A DNA stretch of 64,000 bases. It comes from DTKD01 sp050948905. GTDB lineage: Bacteria; Armatimonadota; UBA5829. The stretch lies in contig JBMNES010000001.1 in NCBI GenBank assembly GCA_050948905.1, forward strand, positions 2,666,001-2,730,000. Reading direction: 5' to 3'. Both the position numbers and the translations under genes were made by a program. The notes under the pieces were generated by a model. That model worked only from the letters and a program-made list of their open reading frames with translations, was not told the DNA's origin and did no database searches. Shown in pieces: positions 14,976 through 22,937 of the stretch; position 1 is the stretch's first letter; the number at the start of each line of letters is the position of its first letter.

Positions 14976-15421
14976 GTAAATAACACCTTCTCTATATTTG
15001 GAGGCTCAATAATATTGCAGTATCTCATAAAATCGGCAAGCACTTGCCACAGATCAGCTAAGTCAGTAAACACATCCTTAGGAATGGGAAAAGCCCATTT
15101 ATCGCCAAATCCCTCGCGGTATATATGAATGTGTGGGCAGTCGATTTCGGAATCATCAGGATTACGATGCGGCCCGCCGCCGAAATCGTACCTGACTAAA
15201 ATCACGGATTGACGAGCGCGATTTTGATATTTGCCTTTCAACGCGATTCTGCCACTGCGACTCACATCAAGGATAAATTTCTCCCGTTTATCAAGTGACG
15301 TTAGCTGAATGCAAATACTCCCACCTAGCCCGGGGTAGTCCCATTTCCGGTCGTCGATTCTGCTTTTTTCCATTGCAATTAGCGCATTAGCTTCTTCTTG
15401 AGTAAGAAAAAGGTTTGCCAT
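14972..15421 (-). CDS. DUF6978-type protein, partner of the DUF1828 gene
   Basis: A 149-residue soluble protein. It begins with LTQEEANALIAMEK, has the central FILDVSRSGRIALKGKYQNR, and the very characteristic HRNPDD, HIHIYREGFGDKWAF and FMRYCNI segments that I associate with the DUF6978 family. The cluster of His, Asp and Arg in HRNPDDSEI and HIHIYREG could form an active or nucleic-acid-contact site, but no activity is known to me. Start ATG at 15421 with GAGGG seven bases upstream. It forms a two-gene unit with the following DUF1828 gene; a short coding-like stretch ends 32 bases upstream. Confidence 0.7.
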   Translation of the reverse strand: MANLFLTQEEANALIAMEKSRIDDRKWDYPGLGGSICIQLTSLDKREKFILDVSRSGRIALKGKYQNRARQSVILVRYDFGGGPHRNPDDSEIDCPHIHIYREGFGDKWAFPIPKDVFTDLADLWQVLADFMRYCNIIEPPNIEKVLFT

Positions 15422-15453
15422 TATATTACCCTCTTATGGTCTATTACACTGGC

Positions 15454-15585
15454 CTACCACTTGAAAGGATACTTCACTAAGTATCCGTATGTCACCTTCT
15501 TAATATCCTTGACTTCCACATCCAATGTGTTGTAAACATGACTTCCTAGTCGTGAGTCCTTATACTTGCCCTCACGTCGCCTCAT
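15454..15585 (-). pseudogene. Short ORF, possibly the remnant 3' end of a gene
   Basis: A 43-codon frame ends in VKYPFKW and a TAG stop. It reads like real protein (KKVTYGYLVKYPFKW), and the frame stays open and protein-like for another ~18 codons before the ATG (for example GSGDWEGGPADNSLVS) until a TAG near the hisA promoter. There is no ribosome site before the ATG at 15585. I read it as the truncated C-terminal end of a gene whose 5' part was lost when the DUF6978/DUF1828 segment joined the his locus, or as a small third gene of that module. No family recognised. Confidence 0.35.
15467..15486. other. Small perfect hairpin
   Basis: GGATACTT, loop CACT, AAGTATCC: eight perfect base pairs, within the short ORF at 15454-15585 and just upstream of the DUF6978 gene. 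No T-tract on either side. It may be only a coincidence of coding sequence. Confidence 0.3.
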
Positions 15586-15670
15586 TGAGACAAGCGAATT
15601 ATCTGCGGGGCCACCTTCCCAGTCTCCACTTCCTCTGGTATACTATGTACTGTTCGGCTGGAGGAAGTTG

Positions 15671-16390
15671 TTGGAGATTATTCCCGCTATTGATATGATG
15701 GACGGCAAGTGCGTCAGACTTGTCCAGGGCAGGTTCGATCAGTCTACTGTGTTTTCAGATGACCCGGTCGATGCTGCCAGGAGATGGGTTGACGAAGGCG
15801 CTGGTCGGTTGCATCTTGTTGACCTCAATGGTTCTCGTTTTGGCGCTCTTCAGGAAACCGAGACTATTAAACGCATCATCAGTGCAGTAAACATCCCCGT
15901 TCAACTCGGAGGCGGCATCCGCACGCTGGAAATTGCACAAAATATGATAGATCTGGGAGTTGACCGGGTAATATTAGGCACCTCTGCCGCGCTCGACTTC
16001 GCTTTGGCAGAATCCATTTTTCAGCGCCTTGGCGAAAAAGCGGTGCTGGGAATTGATGCAAAAGATGGATACGTGGCGATAAAGGGCTGGACGGAGATAA
16101 CTGGGGAAACCGCTGTGGAATTCGCACTAAAAATGCAGGATATGGGCGCAAAACGTATAATATATACGGATATATCACGCGATGGTATGCTTAAAGGTGT
16201 AAATATACCCGCTATGAAGCAAATGGCCGAATCTGTGGACATGCCCGTCATTGCCAGCGGTGGTGTGAGCAGCATCGACGATATCGAGAAGCTGAAAGCT
16301 ATTGAGTGTGCCGGCATCGAAGGCGTGATTGTAGGCAAGGCTCTTTATACGGGGGATTTAACTTTAAAAAACGCAATAGCGATTGCTTAG
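15671..16390 (+). CDS. hisA: ProFAR isomerase
   Basis: A 239-residue (beta-alpha)8 barrel enzyme that isomerises ProFAR to PRFAR in histidine synthesis. IIPAIDMMDGKCVRLVQG carries the first catalytic Asp (Asp8 in Thermotoga HisA); VLGIDAKDGYVAIKGW carries the second (Asp127). GGGIRTLE and ASGGVSS are the phosphate-binding loops. I choose the TTG at 15671, six bases after GGAGG; the upstream extension to 15566 is not protein-like. A TATACT at 15639-15644 may be its -10 box, so this gene could have its own promoter downstream of the inserted module. The HisA-like paralogue follows after 20 bases. Confidence 0.93.
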   Translation: MEIIPAIDMMDGKCVRLVQGRFDQSTVFSDDPVDAARRWVDEGAGRLHLVDLNGSRFGALQETETIKRIISAVNIPVQLGGGIRTLEIAQNMIDLGVDRVILGTSAALDFALAESIFQRLGEKAVLGIDAKDGYVAIKGWTEITGETAVEFALKMQDMGAKRIIYTDISRDGMLKGVNIPAMKQMAESVDMPVIASGGVSSIDDIEKLKAIECAGIEGVIVGKALYTGDLTLKNAIAIA

Positions 16391-16410
16391 GCAAGATAGA
16401 AGGAGCAAAA

Positions 16411-17133
16411 ATGGATATCATACCGGGAATCGACTTAGTGCGTGGAGAATGCGTGTGCCCCACACACAGCTCCTTTGCCGTGCAAGCCGGCTTCTCGCAT
16501 GATCCTGCAAAAGTGGCCACACTGTGGGCCGAACAGGGCGCGCGCAGGCTGTATCTTGCAGACCTCGACGGCGCCCGCACTGGAGAACCTCAGAACCTTG
16601 AAGCTGTAAAACGCATAATGGATGCCGCACAGATACCCGTCGATCTGGGGGGCGGTATTCGATCGCTGGAGACGGCCAAAAAGGTCCTGGCACTTGGAGT
16701 AGATCGCATCGTAGTAGGCACTACCGCCGCACTTGATACCGACCTCGCAAAAGACATCTTCGGAAATATCGCCGACAAGACCATTTTAAGCGTTGGCAGC
16801 CTGAATGGTTATGTTGCAGTAAGAGACTGGCAGGCGCGAACTGATGAGCGTGCCGAGGATTTCGCCAGTAGAATGGTAAAATTGGGAGCACAGAGAATCG
16901 TCTTCACAGACGTGACACGAAAAGGGATGCACGGGGGCGTCAACGCTTCGGCTATCAGAAGAATAGCCAAAGCAATCGGCGTACCGGTGATCGTCTCCGG
17001 CGGTATCAGCAGTATCATTGACCTGCAGGAGATCAAAGCCCTTGAGCCTTTTGGAGTCGAAGCCGCGATCGTGGTCACGGCTCTTTACTCCGGCACCATC
17101 AAATTGAGCGAGGCTTTGGAGGCGATTGGCTAA
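16411..17133 (+). CDS. HisA/HisF-family paralogue lacking a catalytic Asp
   Basis: A 240-residue (beta-alpha)8 barrel, clearly a relative of the HisA just upstream (LGGGIRSLETAKKVLALGVD, FTDVTRKGMHGGVNASA, SGGISSI). It keeps the first catalytic Asp (IIPGIDLVRGE), but the second is replaced: LSVGSLNGYVAVRDW aligns with GIDAKDGYVAIKGW, so Asp becomes Gly and GW becomes DW. The RLVQG segment after the first strand is also lost (CVCPTHSSF). HisF motifs (the KRIIPCLDV start) are absent. It is therefore unlikely to be a second ProFAR isomerase; a different ligand or a regulatory role is more likely. Start ATG at 16411, with AAGGAG five bases upstream. Confidence 0.85.
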   Translation: MDIIPGIDLVRGECVCPTHSSFAVQAGFSHDPAKVATLWAEQGARRLYLADLDGARTGEPQNLEAVKRIMDAAQIPVDLGGGIRSLETAKKVLALGVDRIVVGTTAALDTDLAKDIFGNIADKTILSVGSLNGYVAVRDWQARTDERAEDFASRMVKLGAQRIVFTDVTRKGMHGGVNASAIRRIAKAIGVPVIVSGGISSIIDLQEIKALEPFGVEAAIVVTALYSGTIKLSEALEAIG

Positions 17134-17417
17134 ATAGCGGCTCTGTAGCCTTCGAGTTGCTGCTCAATAGACACCGCAGACTCACGCTCGTCGATCTGTA
17201 TCCCCGTCAGCACACGCTTTGCACCCGCCCTCAAAGCGGCACGATGGGCTTTACCTATCACCTCGAGTACCTGATCAAGGTCGCCCTCTATGGTGGTAGA
17301 AAGAGCATCCACCTCGAATTTCAAGCCTGACTCTTTGACGACGTTGATGGCGGCGTCAATATACGGGGTCATAGATTCTCCCACAACAGGAGTTACGCTG
17401 AATTCGGCTATAACCAT
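17130..17417 (-). CDS. MTH1187/YqgV-type thiamine-binding protein
   Basis: A 95-residue ferredoxin-like protein of the UPF0045/MTH1187 family, known to bind thiamine-type ligands (HMP or thiamine). Diagnostic segments are MVIAEFSVTPV at the start, VKESGLKFEVDALSTTIEGD and the C-terminal KRVLTGIQIDER. Length is typical (95-100). The start is the ATG at 17417, with GAGGTG four bases upstream. Its stop codon overlaps the stop codon of the convergent HisA paralogue. It is a single gene whose physiological role in this organism is not shown by context. Confidence 0.85.
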   Translation of the reverse strand: MVIAEFSVTPVVGESMTPYIDAAINVVKESGLKFEVDALSTTIEGDLDQVLEVIGKAHRAALRAGAKRVLTGIQIDERESAVSIEQQLEGYRAAI

Positions 17418-17503
17418 GCTGCACCTCACAATCGGAGTGATGTAACAACCACAGTTTTATGCCCAAATTCAGCGTATCCCAACGCAGTAGGGTTGCGCGT
17501 TTA

Positions 17504-20500
17504 TTACTTCGATATCAAGATTTTCACCGAGCCCAGCAGGCCGGACGGTTTTGGCTCACTCAAAAAGACATTAGCCATCGCGTTTGCGACCTTTATGGTG
17601 ATCTCGTTATCCCCTGTTTTCACCAGATCCGTTATATCCGCCACCCACGGCTCCCACGCCAGCACCGCTGCAAACTCATCGTTTACAAATACCTCGGCAA
17701 GGTCCCCCGGGTGTTGCATCTGGAGATAGACGCGCTTGGTAGTGCGCGGTAGCTTAATGGTTTGCCTGTATATCCCAATACCAGAATAGAACGGGTAACC
17801 TTGCTCCGCCCAGTCCCCTGTTTTAATGGTAGACGCCGCGGGGACGATTCTCGGTTTATCCGCTTGATTTCTAACCTCGAAGTCACCGATTAAATATGCC
17901 GGATGCTCCAGGCTGCCGGCAGGCGCGAGCTGCGAGTTGCACCTGATCTGCAAGACATTTTTGCCGCGCTTAATATATCCCTGCACATGGGCTTCCATCA
18001 TAAGGTGATCGATATATGTACCAGGATGGAAGCCTTCGACGACCTCGCCGTTCAAAGTAATATGCGTATGAATCGGCGTTGAGCGCTGCCATATCTTCTC
18101 GATCAAAAGGCCGTCGATCAACAGCCTGGCGGTGGTAAGTTCTGCCTCGCACTCAAACTCGGCAGTGTACAGATGCCAGCCACCTGCATAATCGCCCTGT
18201 GCCGGGTCGCCCATCGAGAACTGCCACTGCGTCAATGGCAGTGCATTTGGCTTTGCAGTCTCGAATTGCCACTCGTCAGAGAGATCAATCACTTTGCCGT
18301 ATTTAGGTTCACGTTCAATCTCAATGGTGTCGTCGCCGACTGGGGCTGCGCTGACGCTGATAAGGTAGCTTTCGCACGCCTCAAAATTGAGGCGGAGTGT
18401 GGTCCTGTCGCCGTCGTAGTTGAAATCGAGCATATCTATGACGGAACCAGTTTCCGGGTTCCAAATCGCCGGCGAACCCATAGTGTCCAGTGATATCAAC
18501 GTGTCGAAACCCTGGGTTCGATTGGTGTTGGCAAAGAAGTAAAAGTCGTGATTCCCGTGTCGATAATGGCAGTGCACTATGTCGGCGACAAACGATTTTT
18601 CCTTTGCATCTAAAATGCGCACGTCTGCGTCGATATATTCCCCCAACACCCCAGCAAAGATCTCAGCAAGCTGATCAGTGGACTTGTTCAGAACATCCGT
18701 AAGTCTCACAGCCGAATCCTCACCTTCAAGGGTCGGCCTGACGACGATGCGCTTTGTGTCCGGATCGTATTCGGCGCCGAATTGTTCGACAAACACCTCG
18801 CGAGACCACTCCTCGTCCCCCCACTCGCCTTCACTGGCGTTGACCAAATTAGCGGGTGCATCTCCGGCCAGGACAACCAAAGAGCCGGAGTCGACACATT
18901 GCGATATAAACCCTGCGGTCTCCGTAAGCATAACCGGGCACCACGGTATCACCAGCGCCTTATAGACCTCGCCGCTTATCAGGTTCTCGAGATTTGCGGG
19001 GTTCATATCGTTGAGAAGCACTTCTTCCGGCACGATGTCATAATCGTACCCGGCCTTTGTTAGAGCCGCAGTAACAAGCTCGAAGCTCTTAACCACATCT
19101 TTGGATTCCTCGGTGCGGTCGGGATTAATGGTCGCCCACATCGAACGATTCGGATACAATACGGCAACATCAGCCACGTGATCCGCATCCGTAAAGACAC
19201 TGCACAAACGAGCACCGTAGTCAGCGAAATACTTATAGTATGGCCAGAAAGCGGACTGATAGAACTCGCCGGGCGGACACTCCCATTTGCGCTCTCCCTG
19301 CAACGAATAATAGAACGCGTGAGGCTCTATCATATTGACGCCCATCGCCACCAGCCAATCGGTAAGGCATTTGAGCAGCCGTAGATCGACCCGCCAGTCA
19401 CCAGCAAGCCCGAAACATTCTGACATCACCCTGGGCTTATCGAAATGATGAGCGGCCGAAGATGCGAGTTTCGGGCCGACCAGGTTGTTGAGATGCCCTT
19501 GTGCGCCGGGAATCGGCCAGGTTACATCGCAGAGCTGATCGCAGCCGCCAAAGTGCATATATTGAGCGCCTCTGAAGTAATCCCCCTGATTGCGAATACA
19601 CTCATAAGTCTCTCCCTCATACAACACATGGCCGATGAGATTGAGGCGCAACGGGTCGCAGAATTCATAAATCTGTTTAAAGTATGCCTGTTGATAGACG
19701 TGGCTCATCGTGTCGTAGAAGTCGCAGCGCAGTTGAGCAGTCTCCATGCCAGCGTTGGCGAAAACAGCAGGGAGTGCTCTGTAGAAGTCGTAGCCGTGAC
19801 GCCAGCCGAACTCCGGAATAAGAGATGGTGAGAATGGAACTGCGTTTGGGGCGATGCTGGGAATGGTCATCGAAGGCTCATCGGTAAAGATGCCGTCGAC
19901 TGTGCCTCCAAAGTATTTGGAGAAGCGCTCGGCGTAGCCTACGTACGTCATTTCGATGAATTTCGCTACTGCGTCTTTATTCAGGGTGTCCAGATATCCG
20001 CCATAAAATGTGCCGCTGGTCAGATATTCTCTTGCAAACACCATCACAGACCACTTCGAGTGATCCTCCGGCGCTTGCCATTCCAACTGGCCATCAGTTA
20101 TGAAGTCGTCCAGCAATACCGCACTATCAGGCAATCCAACCAGCACGTTTCTATCGACAGGCACTGCTACGACGGCGATTAGCCCATCTCGTGTCTCCAA
20201 CTTCTGTCGGATTTTCCTACCCGCGTTAACCGTATATTGAGCCACCAAAGCACATACAGACGCCCGATATTCCGGGTATTTCTTAATAAGAGCGCCATCA
20301 ACTGTTCCGCTCGGCCAGTTGTTCTCGTCATAGAGATAGGCCTTCATCGACAGCCGGTCCGCTTCTTCGATGCAGGTCTGAATCTTAGCAAACCAGTCTT
20401 CTGAGAGATATTCAGTGATCAGGCCGTGGCGTGCGTGCAGAATAAAACCTTTGACGCCGTTATCATTCATCTCACGAATCTGCCATCGAAGCTCTTCGTG

Positions 20501-20590
20501 GCTTAGTTCGTGATTAAGAAACCAGAACGGCGCGAAGGTGAATTTACTTGGAGGGTTGGCGAACTGACGTTTGAGTTGGTCTATATTCAT
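17504..20590 (-). CDS. GH106-like glycoside hydrolase (possible alpha-L-rhamnosidase)
   Basis: A 1028-residue protein without signal peptide. The N-terminal TIM-barrel-like region shows FAPFWFLNHELSHEELRWQI, then MNDNGVKGFILHARHGL, YLYDENNWPSGTVDG and GIFTDEPSM, the pattern of GH106 (alpha-L-rhamnosidase) and related glycosidases, where Glu/Asp in these loops do catalysis. The C-terminal third (about 780-1028) has two beta-sandwich, galactose-binding-like domains. Length matches the family (900-1100). It would release rhamnose or a related deoxysugar from pectin-type or microbial glycans. The gene has an almost consensus promoter 50 bases upstream. With no signal peptide it may act on imported oligosaccharides. 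Confidence 0.75.
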   Translation of the reverse strand: MNIDQLKRQFANPPSKFTFAPFWFLNHELSHEELRWQIREMNDNGVKGFILHARHGLITEYLSEDWFAKIQTCIEEADRLSMKAYLYDENNWPSGTVDGALIKKYPEYRASVCALVAQYTVNAGRKIRQKLETRDGLIAVVAVPVDRNVLVGLPDSAVLLDDFITDGQLEWQAPEDHSKWSVMVFAREYLTSGTFYGGYLDTLNKDAVAKFIEMTYVGYAERFSKYFGGTVDGIFTDEPSMTIPSIAPNAVPFSPSLIPEFGWRHGYDFYRALPAVFANAGMETAQLRCDFYDTMSHVYQQAYFKQIYEFCDPLRLNLIGHVLYEGETYECIRNQGDYFRGAQYMHFGGCDQLCDVTWPIPGAQGHLNNLVGPKLASSAAHHFDKPRVMSECFGLAGDWRVDLRLLKCLTDWLVAMGVNMIEPHAFYYSLQGERKWECPPGEFYQSAFWPYYKYFADYGARLCSVFTDADHVADVAVLYPNRSMWATINPDRTEESKDVVKSFELVTAALTKAGYDYDIVPEEVLLNDMNPANLENLISGEVYKALVIPWCPVMLTETAGFISQCVDSGSLVVLAGDAPANLVNASEGEWGDEEWSREVFVEQFGAEYDPDTKRIVVRPTLEGEDSAVRLTDVLNKSTDQLAEIFAGVLGEYIDADVRILDAKEKSFVADIVHCHYRHGNHDFYFFANTNRTQGFDTLISLDTMGSPAIWNPETGSVIDMLDFNYDGDRTTLRLNFEACESYLISVSAAPVGDDTIEIEREPKYGKVIDLSDEWQFETAKPNALPLTQWQFSMGDPAQGDYAGGWHLYTAEFECEAELTTARLLIDGLLIEKIWQRSTPIHTHITLNGEVVEGFHPGTYIDHLMMEAHVQGYIKRGKNVLQIRCNSQLAPAGSLEHPAYLIGDFEVRNQADKPRIVPAASTIKTGDWAEQGYPFYSGIGIYRQTIKLPRTTKRVYLQMQHPGDLAEVFVNDEFAAVLAWEPWVADITDLVKTGDNEITIKVANAMANVFLSEPKPSGLLGSVKILISK

Positions 20591-20641
20591 AACAGGCTGG
20601 ACTCCTGGCCCCGCAGATTATTGGTGTCGAGGCTATAGGGC

Positions 20642-20671
20642 ATTATAGGAAGCGGACGCCGACAATGTCAA
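20642..20671 (-). promoter_or_regulatory. Sigma-70-type promoter of the GH106-like gene
   Basis: On the minus strand TTGACA (20671-20666), an 18-base spacer and TATAAT (20647-20642). Both boxes are perfect consensus; the predicted start is about 45 bases before the ATG at 20590. Confidence 0.75.
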
Positions 20672-20709
20672 ACATGGAGGTTTGAAATTAGAGGTTAGAA
20701 GTTGGGGCA

Positions 20710-20739
20710 GAGAGTGGCGATTTGCTAATCGCCACTCTC
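20710..20739. terminator. Hairpin terminator downstream of pdxS
   Basis: GAGAGTGGCGAT, loop TTGCTA, ATCGCCACTCTC: a 12-bp perfect stem eight bases past the pdxS stop. There is no long T-tract on the minus strand (a mixed CTTCTAACC follows), so intrinsic termination is likely but not certain. Confidence 0.6.
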
Positions 20740-20746
20740 AATATGT

Positions 20747-21637
20747 TTACCAACCGCGGTTGGAGAGCAGATCTTTTTCGTCGAGTTGGCGAATGTCCAA
20801 CCCCTCCATAGCCTTCCCCAGACCCTTGGAGAGTTCGGCTATGAGTTTGAAATCCATATAGTTGGTAGCAGCCTGCACGATCGCCTTCGCGCGCGGCTCG
20901 GGATCATCTGACTTGAAGATTCCGGAGCCTACGAAAACGGCTTCTGCGCCAAGCTGCCTCATCAAAGAAGCATCGGCGGGAGTTGCGACCCCACCAGCCG
21001 AAAAGTTCGGTACAGGGAGCTTGCCAGTCTGATGAATTCCCAAAACCAGTTCATATGGAGCGCCAAGGTTTTTAGCCTCTGTCATAAGTTCGTCTTCGCG
21101 CATCCCCTGAATCTTGCGCATATGCGCCATAACAGTCCGCATATGCCGAACTGCCTCGACGATATTTCCAGAACCCGCCTCGCCTTTGGTGCGGATCATC
21201 GCGGCTCCCTCGCCTATTCGTCTCAGCGCCTCGCCGAGATCACGACAGCCGCATACAAACGGAACGGTAAATTGGTGTTTGTCAATATGGAAGGATTCGT
21301 CGGCGGGAGTGAGAACCTCGCTCTCGTCAATAAAATCTACTCCCAACGCCTCAAGGACCTGCGCCTCGGCGAAATGGCCGATTCGAGCCTTGGCCATTAC
21401 AGGAATCGATACCGCTTCCTGCATTTCAATGATCTTAAGCGGATCAGCCATGCGGGCCACTCCACCTTCTTTTCGGATGTCTGCCGGAACACGCTCAAGA
21501 GCCATAACGGCGACAGCACCAGCATCCTCAGCGATCTTGGCCTGGTCAGCAGTGGTGACGTCCATAATCACGCCGCCCTTTAGAGCTTCAGCCAGGGCCA
21601 CTTTCTTTGCCCACTCGGGGTTTTCTTGTAGTGTCAT
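20747..21637 (-). CDS. pdxS: Pyridoxal 5'-phosphate synthase subunit PdxS
   Basis: A 296-residue TIM-barrel subunit (PdxS/SNZ) that makes PLP from ribose-5-phosphate, glyceraldehyde-3-phosphate and ammonia delivered by PdxT. Highly conserved segments: GGVIMDVTTADQAKIAEDAG, ALERVPADIRKEGGVARM, the catalytic lysine in IPVMAKARIGHFAEAQ, DESEVLTPAD, and NFSAGGVATPADA. Length typical. ATG at 21637 with GGAAGGAA just upstream. pdxT is not adjacent on either side, so the glutaminase must be elsewhere. It has its own promoter (TTGGCG, 18 bases, TATAAT) and terminator, so it is probably monocistronic. Confidence 0.96.
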   Translation of the reverse strand: MTLQENPEWAKKVALAEALKGGVIMDVTTADQAKIAEDAGAVAVMALERVPADIRKEGGVARMADPLKIIEMQEAVSIPVMAKARIGHFAEAQVLEALGVDFIDESEVLTPADESFHIDKHQFTVPFVCGCRDLGEALRRIGEGAAMIRTKGEAGSGNIVEAVRHMRTVMAHMRKIQGMREDELMTEAKNLGAPYELVLGIHQTGKLPVPNFSAGGVATPADASLMRQLGAEAVFVGSGIFKSDDPEPRAKAIVQAATNYMDFKLIAELSKGLGKAMEGLDIRQLDEKDLLSNRGW

Positions 21638-21704
21638 TGCAGGTTTCCTTCCAGTCCACAGGCCAGCCGCAGCTAACCTAAAAGTGATTCATAAAGCCGT
21701 CTTT

Positions 21705-21734
21705 ATTATATCAGAAAGCGTTCGGATACGCCAA
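21705..21734 (-). promoter_or_regulatory. Promoter of pdxS
   Basis: On the minus strand TTGGCG (21734-21729), 18 bases, TATAAT (21710-21705). It partly overlaps the terminator hairpin of the upstream gene. Confidence 0.55.
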
Positions 21735-21759
21735 AGGCTGTTCGGTTTGAACAGCCTTT
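21733..21759. terminator. Hairpin terminator of the DUF4432 gene
   Basis: AAAGGCTGTTC, loop GGTTT, GAACAGCCTTT: an 11-bp perfect stem, 25 bases past the stop codon at 21784. The arm ends in TTT only. Confidence 0.65.
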
Positions 21760-21783
21760 ACATGCGCTTTTGCCGCCGTCGAT

Positions 21784-22869
21784 TTACATCAAAGATCGAA
21801 CAGTTTCCTCAAACGCGCCGACTTCCTCGGCGTTGGTTAAGACGGTGATCTCGATCTTATAGTGTCTCGTCTCGCCGACTTTGAGGAATTGCAGTGTGCC
21901 CCGCTCGCGTTCCTTTGCGCGGCCCTCAACGCGACAGTTGGCAGGCTCTAATCCTACTACATATTCGCGAGTTCCGTTCATTTTCCACTGCGTGAATGCA
22001 GGCAGTTCGTTGACGTTATATTTAATGCAGAAGCCGAATTGTTCTCCTCTGGGCATATTCTTATTGATAAGCCCGGCATACGTGAAGCCGTCGGAATCTG
22101 TTGCAAGGTCGTGATAGTAGCATCGCTCCTTAAAATCCGGAGTCGGCGGATCGTTGAGATAATAATGTTCCTTATCCACCTCAGCATCTGCATCCCGCGG
22201 CGTCGCACTGCGGGTCGGCGCCACGAAGAGCGAACCAGCGTCGACAGCCGGCCAGCCGCCGTTAATATGATAAAGTATCATATGCGGCGCGCGGCGGGCG
22301 CCTTCGTTTGTTACCGAATCCTCAATCACAAATGTGTTCTCGCCAAGTGTCGCCGATATTTTTCGCCTGAGAAGAAGATTTTCTCCGAAGAGGCGGGATT
22401 CCCTCACTTTACCGATCGCCCACATTTTGTAGTCGTCGCCATCCCATTCTCCGTCGACCCAAATATTGGAGGCCGCCGTGTTGGAGAATCTGCCGTGCAA
22501 TCCGAGCTTCTCGCCGTTATCTTCACAGGGTGCGCCAGCGTATGTAAGGCCACAGGTGGTGACGAGTCCTCCAGGGAAATTACGAAGCCAACCCAAACCA
22601 GGTTCCTCGAATAACCCCGGCGTGACCTCGCCAGCGGCGGAACGCCAGGCGAACGCACGTCCGTTATGTTCGGCGAAGGTTATATCCAACCCCCTGCCCG
22701 GCACGGCAAGGAAATACAATCCCGATCCTGTTCGGAACTCGACCGCCTCAACTCCGTCGTGAGTCCCTCCCGCCAGCCTTATCTGTTTTGCTCCGCCGAT
22801 TTGGGAGATATCCCCCACCCTGTCGAGTAATTCCTGTTTTGTATATTTTTTACCGTAAAGCAGCGCCAT
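21784..22869 (-). CDS. DUF4432 family aldose-1-epimerase-like protein
   Basis: A 361-residue beta-sandwich protein of the galactose mutarotase fold. The family pattern is clear: FLAVPGRGLDITFAEHNG, FAWRSAAGEVTPGLFEEPG, NFPGGLVTTCGLTYAGAPC, GEKLGLHGRFSN, and VGLEPANCRVEGR near the end. Histidines in GLHGR and MILYHINGG correspond to the catalytic region of aldose epimerases. DUF4432 proteins are thought to act on sugars in catabolic clusters, but the substrate is not known. ATG at 22869 with AGGAG 11 bases upstream. It ends before a strong hairpin and is probably transcribed alone or with purH upstream (gap 68 bases). Confidence 0.85.
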   Translation of the reverse strand: MALLYGKKYTKQELLDRVGDISQIGGAKQIRLAGGTHDGVEAVEFRTGSGLYFLAVPGRGLDITFAEHNGRAFAWRSAAGEVTPGLFEEPGLGWLRNFPGGLVTTCGLTYAGAPCEDNGEKLGLHGRFSNTAASNIWVDGEWDGDDYKMWAIGKVRESRLFGENLLLRRKISATLGENTFVIEDSVTNEGARRAPHMILYHINGGWPAVDAGSLFVAPTRSATPRDADAEVDKEHYYLNDPPTPDFKERCYYHDLATDSDGFTYAGLINKNMPRGEQFGFCIKYNVNELPAFTQWKMNGTREYVVGLEPANCRVEGRAKERERGTLQFLKVGETRHYKIEITVLTNAEEVGAFEETVRSLM

Positions 22870-22937
22870 CTGATTTTCGGTCTCCTAATTCATATCTAAT
22901 TGGGGCGGCACACAAGCATAGCCCCTAGAATCGCAAT

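Noticed and set aside
16411..17133. Second his barrel as hisF
   Set aside because: HisF would begin with the KRIIPCLDV-type segment and keep both catalytic Asp; this protein begins MDIIPGIDLVRGE and aligns to HisA instead.
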